Below, piece after piece: positions 5,472 through 6,051 of a stretch of 6,051 bases of DNA. Under the pieces are notes generated by a model, which ran no database searches, was not told the DNA's origin, and saw only the letters and a list, made by a program, of their open reading frames with translations. How positions within the stretch are numbered: the stretch's first letter is position 1; the number at the start of each line of letters is the position of its first letter. Source of the DNA: DATGLE01 sp035294325 (lineage in GTDB: Bacteria; Chloroflexota; Ktedonobacteria; Ktedonobacterales; Ktedonobacteraceae); contig DATGLE010000118.1 in NCBI GenBank assembly GCA_035294325.1, positions 1 to 6,051 of the forward strand, read 5' to 3'. The position numbers were made by a program, and so were the translations under genes.

Positions 5472-5802
5472 CAGTGATAACTGAAAAGAGTAAAGGCTGT
5501 GAAGGGACGAGTAACAGTAGCCGTTACGTCCAGAGAGTGGGCGACAGGTGGAAAGCCCATACGTTAACCGCTGTGAAAAAAGACCCGGAAGCCGCGAGAA
5601 GAAATCGCCTGGCGCGAAAGTAGAACTCGCCGGTGGCCTCCGTAATCGGGCTGATACGGGCAGTCGTGCCGCGCTGGCGTGATGGCCCGCAGAGGTTGCC
5701 GCCGTGAGGCAGCAACGAATGAAGGTGGTACCACGAGAGCCACATATTTAGCTGAACATGTCGCTCTTCGTCCTTCCTGTGTGGAGGATGAAGGGCGTTT
5801 TT
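5472..5802 (+). promoter_or_regulatory. T-box riboswitch 1 (complete), probable Lys specifier AAG
   Basis: tRNA-sensing leader that senses uncharged tRNA and lets transcription read through. Stem I begins with GGCT (5495-5498) pairing AGCC (5590-5593), with a kink-turn-like GTGAA/GGA internal loop. GGG (5504-5506) pairs CCC (5584-5586) below the specifier loop, whose 5' side carries the AGTA motif (5510-5513). Placing the codon one purine before the CCC strand, as in known Stem I structures, gives AAG (5580-5582), lysine; AAA one base earlier is also lysine. AGAGAG and GGTGGAAAGCCC mark the distal Stem I. Stem III is 5695-5716. The T-box sequence AATGAAGGTGGTACCACG spans 5718-5735; GAAGG, bulge TGGTACC and ACGAGAGC pair with 5763-5776 to form the antiterminator. 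No ORF follows before a second T-box. Confidence 0.92.
5762..5802 (+). terminator. T-box 1 intrinsic terminator
   Basis: A 13-bp stem, 5762-5774 with 5785-5797 (two G-U pairs), is followed by TTTTT at 5798-5802. Its 5' arm is the same strand that completes the antiterminator with the T-box sequence, so the two structures exclude each other. Confidence 0.9.
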
Positions 5803-5920
5803 ATTTGTCCTTCACTACGGCTCACCGCTGCGCGGTTCGCAGACTCCATACCAGAAGATGCGCCGCAGGCGCACAAACACATGCACATTGGATATATATA
5901 GACAATTCAGATAGCTAAAA
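5803..5920 (+). other. Linker between the two T-box leaders
   Basis: 118 bp with no ORF of note. It contains two small hairpins with 3-nt loops: ACCGC-TGC-GCGGT (5824-5836) and TGCGCC-GCA-GGCGCA (5859-5873). An AT-rich stretch (ATATATATAG, about 5892-5901) has no matching -35, so the second leader is probably transcribed from the first promoter. Confidence 0.55.
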
Positions 5921-6051
5921 GCTGTGAAGGGACGAGTAACGGTCCCGCTGGCATGCAGAGAGCGGGCGGGAGCTGCGAAGCCCGTATGTCAGGGCCGCGA
6001 AAAAGATCCCCGAGGCTGCGAGAAGAAATCGCCTGGCGCGAAAATAGAACT
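5921..6051 (+). promoter_or_regulatory. T-box riboswitch 2 (5' part), probable Lys specifier AAG, runs off right edge
   Basis: GCTGTGAAGGGACGAGTAAC (5921-5940) is identical to 5496-5515 of the first leader. GGGA (5929-5932) pairs TCCC (6007-6010); the base before is A6006 and the codon before that is AAG (6003-6005), the same lysine specifier in the same place. AGAGAG and GCGAAGCCCG mark the distal Stem I. From 6018 onward the sequence matches the Stem I/Stem II junction of the first leader with a single change, while the middle of Stem I has diverged with pairing kept. The antiterminator, terminator and regulated gene lie outside the window. Confidence 0.88.

Noticed and set aside
5679..5918. 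79-codon plus-strand open frame
   Set aside because: It lies across the T-box antiterminator and terminator; the RNA structure explains this sequence.

Overview
The window looks like chromosomal DNA from a GC-rich, multicellular-type soil bacterium. The best guess is a Ktedonobacteria-like member of the Chloroflexota. This is an inference from four things: secreted plant- or fungal-polysaccharide hydrolases, a Firmicutes-style T-box leader in a GC-rich background, a lipobox lipoprotein, and long intergenic spaces full of palindromes. No rRNA or tRNA gene or other marker is present, so taxonomy is not proven.

Layout from left to right. (1) Positions 1-1324, minus strand: the N-terminal 441 codons of an ABC-F family ATPase, cut off by the left edge. 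(2) Positions 1325-2153: 0.8 kb without a credible full-size gene. It holds a perfect 30-bp-arm hairpin, diverged tandem repeats bracketed by 13-bp inverted repeats, several smaller hairpins, a near-consensus minus-strand promoter (TTGACA-17-TATTAT) followed by a possible 13-codon leader ORF, and a 24-bp perfect palindrome. (3) Positions 2154-3344, minus: a lipoprotein with a GH99-type glycosidase domain. (4) Positions 3345-4129: a divergent intergenic region with two more long perfect hairpins, a 21-bp direct repeat, and probable promoters for the flanking hydrolases. (5) Positions 4130-5275, plus: a secreted GH5 (cellulase-type) hydrolase. (6) Positions 5276-5435: small hairpins only. (7) Positions 5436-6051: a strong promoter, a complete T-box leader with antiterminator and terminator, then a second T-box leader that runs off the right edge. 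Both Stem I domains appear to read a lysine codon (AAG).

The two hydrolases are divergently transcribed and both are exported, one anchored by lipid and one probably released. A shared role in extracellular polysaccharide breakdown is plausible, but co-regulation is not shown. The T-box array would control a gene to the right of the window by charged-tRNA level, most likely lysyl-tRNA synthetase or another lysine gene.

The least explained signal is the intergenic hairpin family. Three long perfect palindromes have unrelated arms but the same apex (AATGCGC-N3-GCGCATT). About a dozen hairpins in the window share an exactly 3-nt loop. Two of the long ones are preceded by the same 20-bp sequence.
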